Source: Pseudomonas helleri
GTDB lineage: Bacteria > Pseudomonadota > Gammaproteobacteria > Pseudomonadales > Pseudomonadaceae
NCBI RefSeq assembly: GCF_001043025.1
Contig: NZ_JYLD01000019.1
Span: 39,978 to 103,977 of the forward strand
DNA length: 64,000 nucleotides
Direction of reading: 5' to 3'
A program made the position numbers and the translations under genes. The notes below the pieces were generated by a model. That model had not been told where the DNA came from. It did no database searches and was given only the letters and a program-made list of their open reading frames with translations. How positions within the stretch are numbered: the stretch's first letter is position 1; every line of letters begins with the position of its first letter. Below, piece after piece: positions 63,829 to 64,000 of the stretch.

Positions 63829-63856
63829 TTGACTCAGAATTCTAGCGGCCTATAAT
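63829..63856 (+). promoter_or_regulatory. Upstream rRNA operon promoter (P1)
   Basis: TTGACT (63829-63834), 16 bp, and TATAAT (63851-63856), 13 bp after the msrQ stop. Its T/A-rich upstream flank AATTCAAATTAAGG is like an UP element. It is assigned to a following rRNA operon because the P. aeruginosa order places one after msrQ; the operon itself is outside the window. Confidence 0.75.
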
Positions 63857-63961
63857 TCGCACCACTTCCGGCGCAGTCGAAACGGAAAACTCTTTGAATA
63901 TCAATGAGTTGGATGATTTTTACGGTGCCAGCTTCAATTCATCGAAGCAGGAAATGAGGTG

Positions 63962-63989
63962 TTGACAGCAGCGTGTAACGCTGTAGAAT
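63962..63989 (+). promoter_or_regulatory. Downstream rRNA operon promoter (P2)
   Basis: A perfect -35 TTGACA (63962-63967), 16 bp, and TAGAAT (63984-63989), followed by the GC-rich discriminator TCGCCTCCCGC. GC-rich discriminators are typical of ppGpp/DksA-repressed stable-RNA promoters. Genes lie past the right edge. Confidence 0.8.
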
Positions 63990-64000
63990 TCGCCTCCCGC

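Overview
The window is a stretch of Pseudomonas core chromosome. The gene order from recN to msrPQ and an rRNA promoter region matches the P. aeruginosa block that runs from recN through grpE-dnaK-dnaJ, carAB, nusA-infB, cbrAB and ilvIHC to an rRNA operon. The REP-type repeats (GTGGGAGCGGGCTTGCTCGCGA and relatives) and the single prrF copy beside a heme transporter point to a fluorescens/fragi-type pseudomonad rather than P. aeruginosa. Species level is inference. I see no insertion sequence, prophage, integron or CRISPR array, and no frameshifted gene. Only recN is cut, by the left edge.

Left third (1-26.9 kb), almost all on the + strand: divergent recN with a LexA-type box; heat-shock chaperones grpE-dnaK-dnaJ behind a near-perfect sigma-32 promoter; dapB; carA-carB-greA with a leader hairpin; yhbY (minus strand) divergent from rlmE-ftsH-folP-glmM-tpiA-secG; tRNA-Leu(GAG) and initiator tRNA-Met; then rimP-nusA-infB-rbfA-truB-rpsO-pnp. 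This part serves protein folding, pyrimidine/arginine and lysine/peptidoglycan precursors, folate, protein export, ribosome maturation and RNA turnover.

Middle (27-45.6 kb), mostly on the - strand: a periplasmic BON protein behind a sigma-54-type promoter; an AsmA/DUF748 envelope protein; a methyltransferase; an MpaB-domain protein; pgi, panC, panB, folK and pcnB; then the carbon-catabolite module cbrX-cbrA-cbrB with the CrcZ small RNA, whose sigma-54 promoter and CbrB-type palindromes are visible; then gluQ and dksA, separated by a perfect REPIN. Right third (45.8-64 kb): aminotransferase-sfsA, a Rieske protein, a Fur-boxed heme ABC transporter (hmuTUV), the iron-responsive small RNA PrrF, small TfoX-C and pentapeptide genes, an APH-AAA fusion kinase, mrcB with its lipoprotein activator lpoP, yqcC, ilvI-ilvH-ilvC behind a long structured leader, pssA, msrP-msrQ, and two tandem promoters that should drive an rRNA operon just beyond the right edge.

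The features most worth a second look are the regulatory RNAs and leaders: the ilvI leader (a long-range stem enclosing a 38-codon reading frame), the carA leader (a reading frame that runs through an intrinsic terminator and ends across the TTG start of carA), the sigma-54 promoter plus upstream palindrome ahead of the BON gene, the apparently leaderless mrcB, and a roughly 140-bp composite repeat present near both pnp and prrF.
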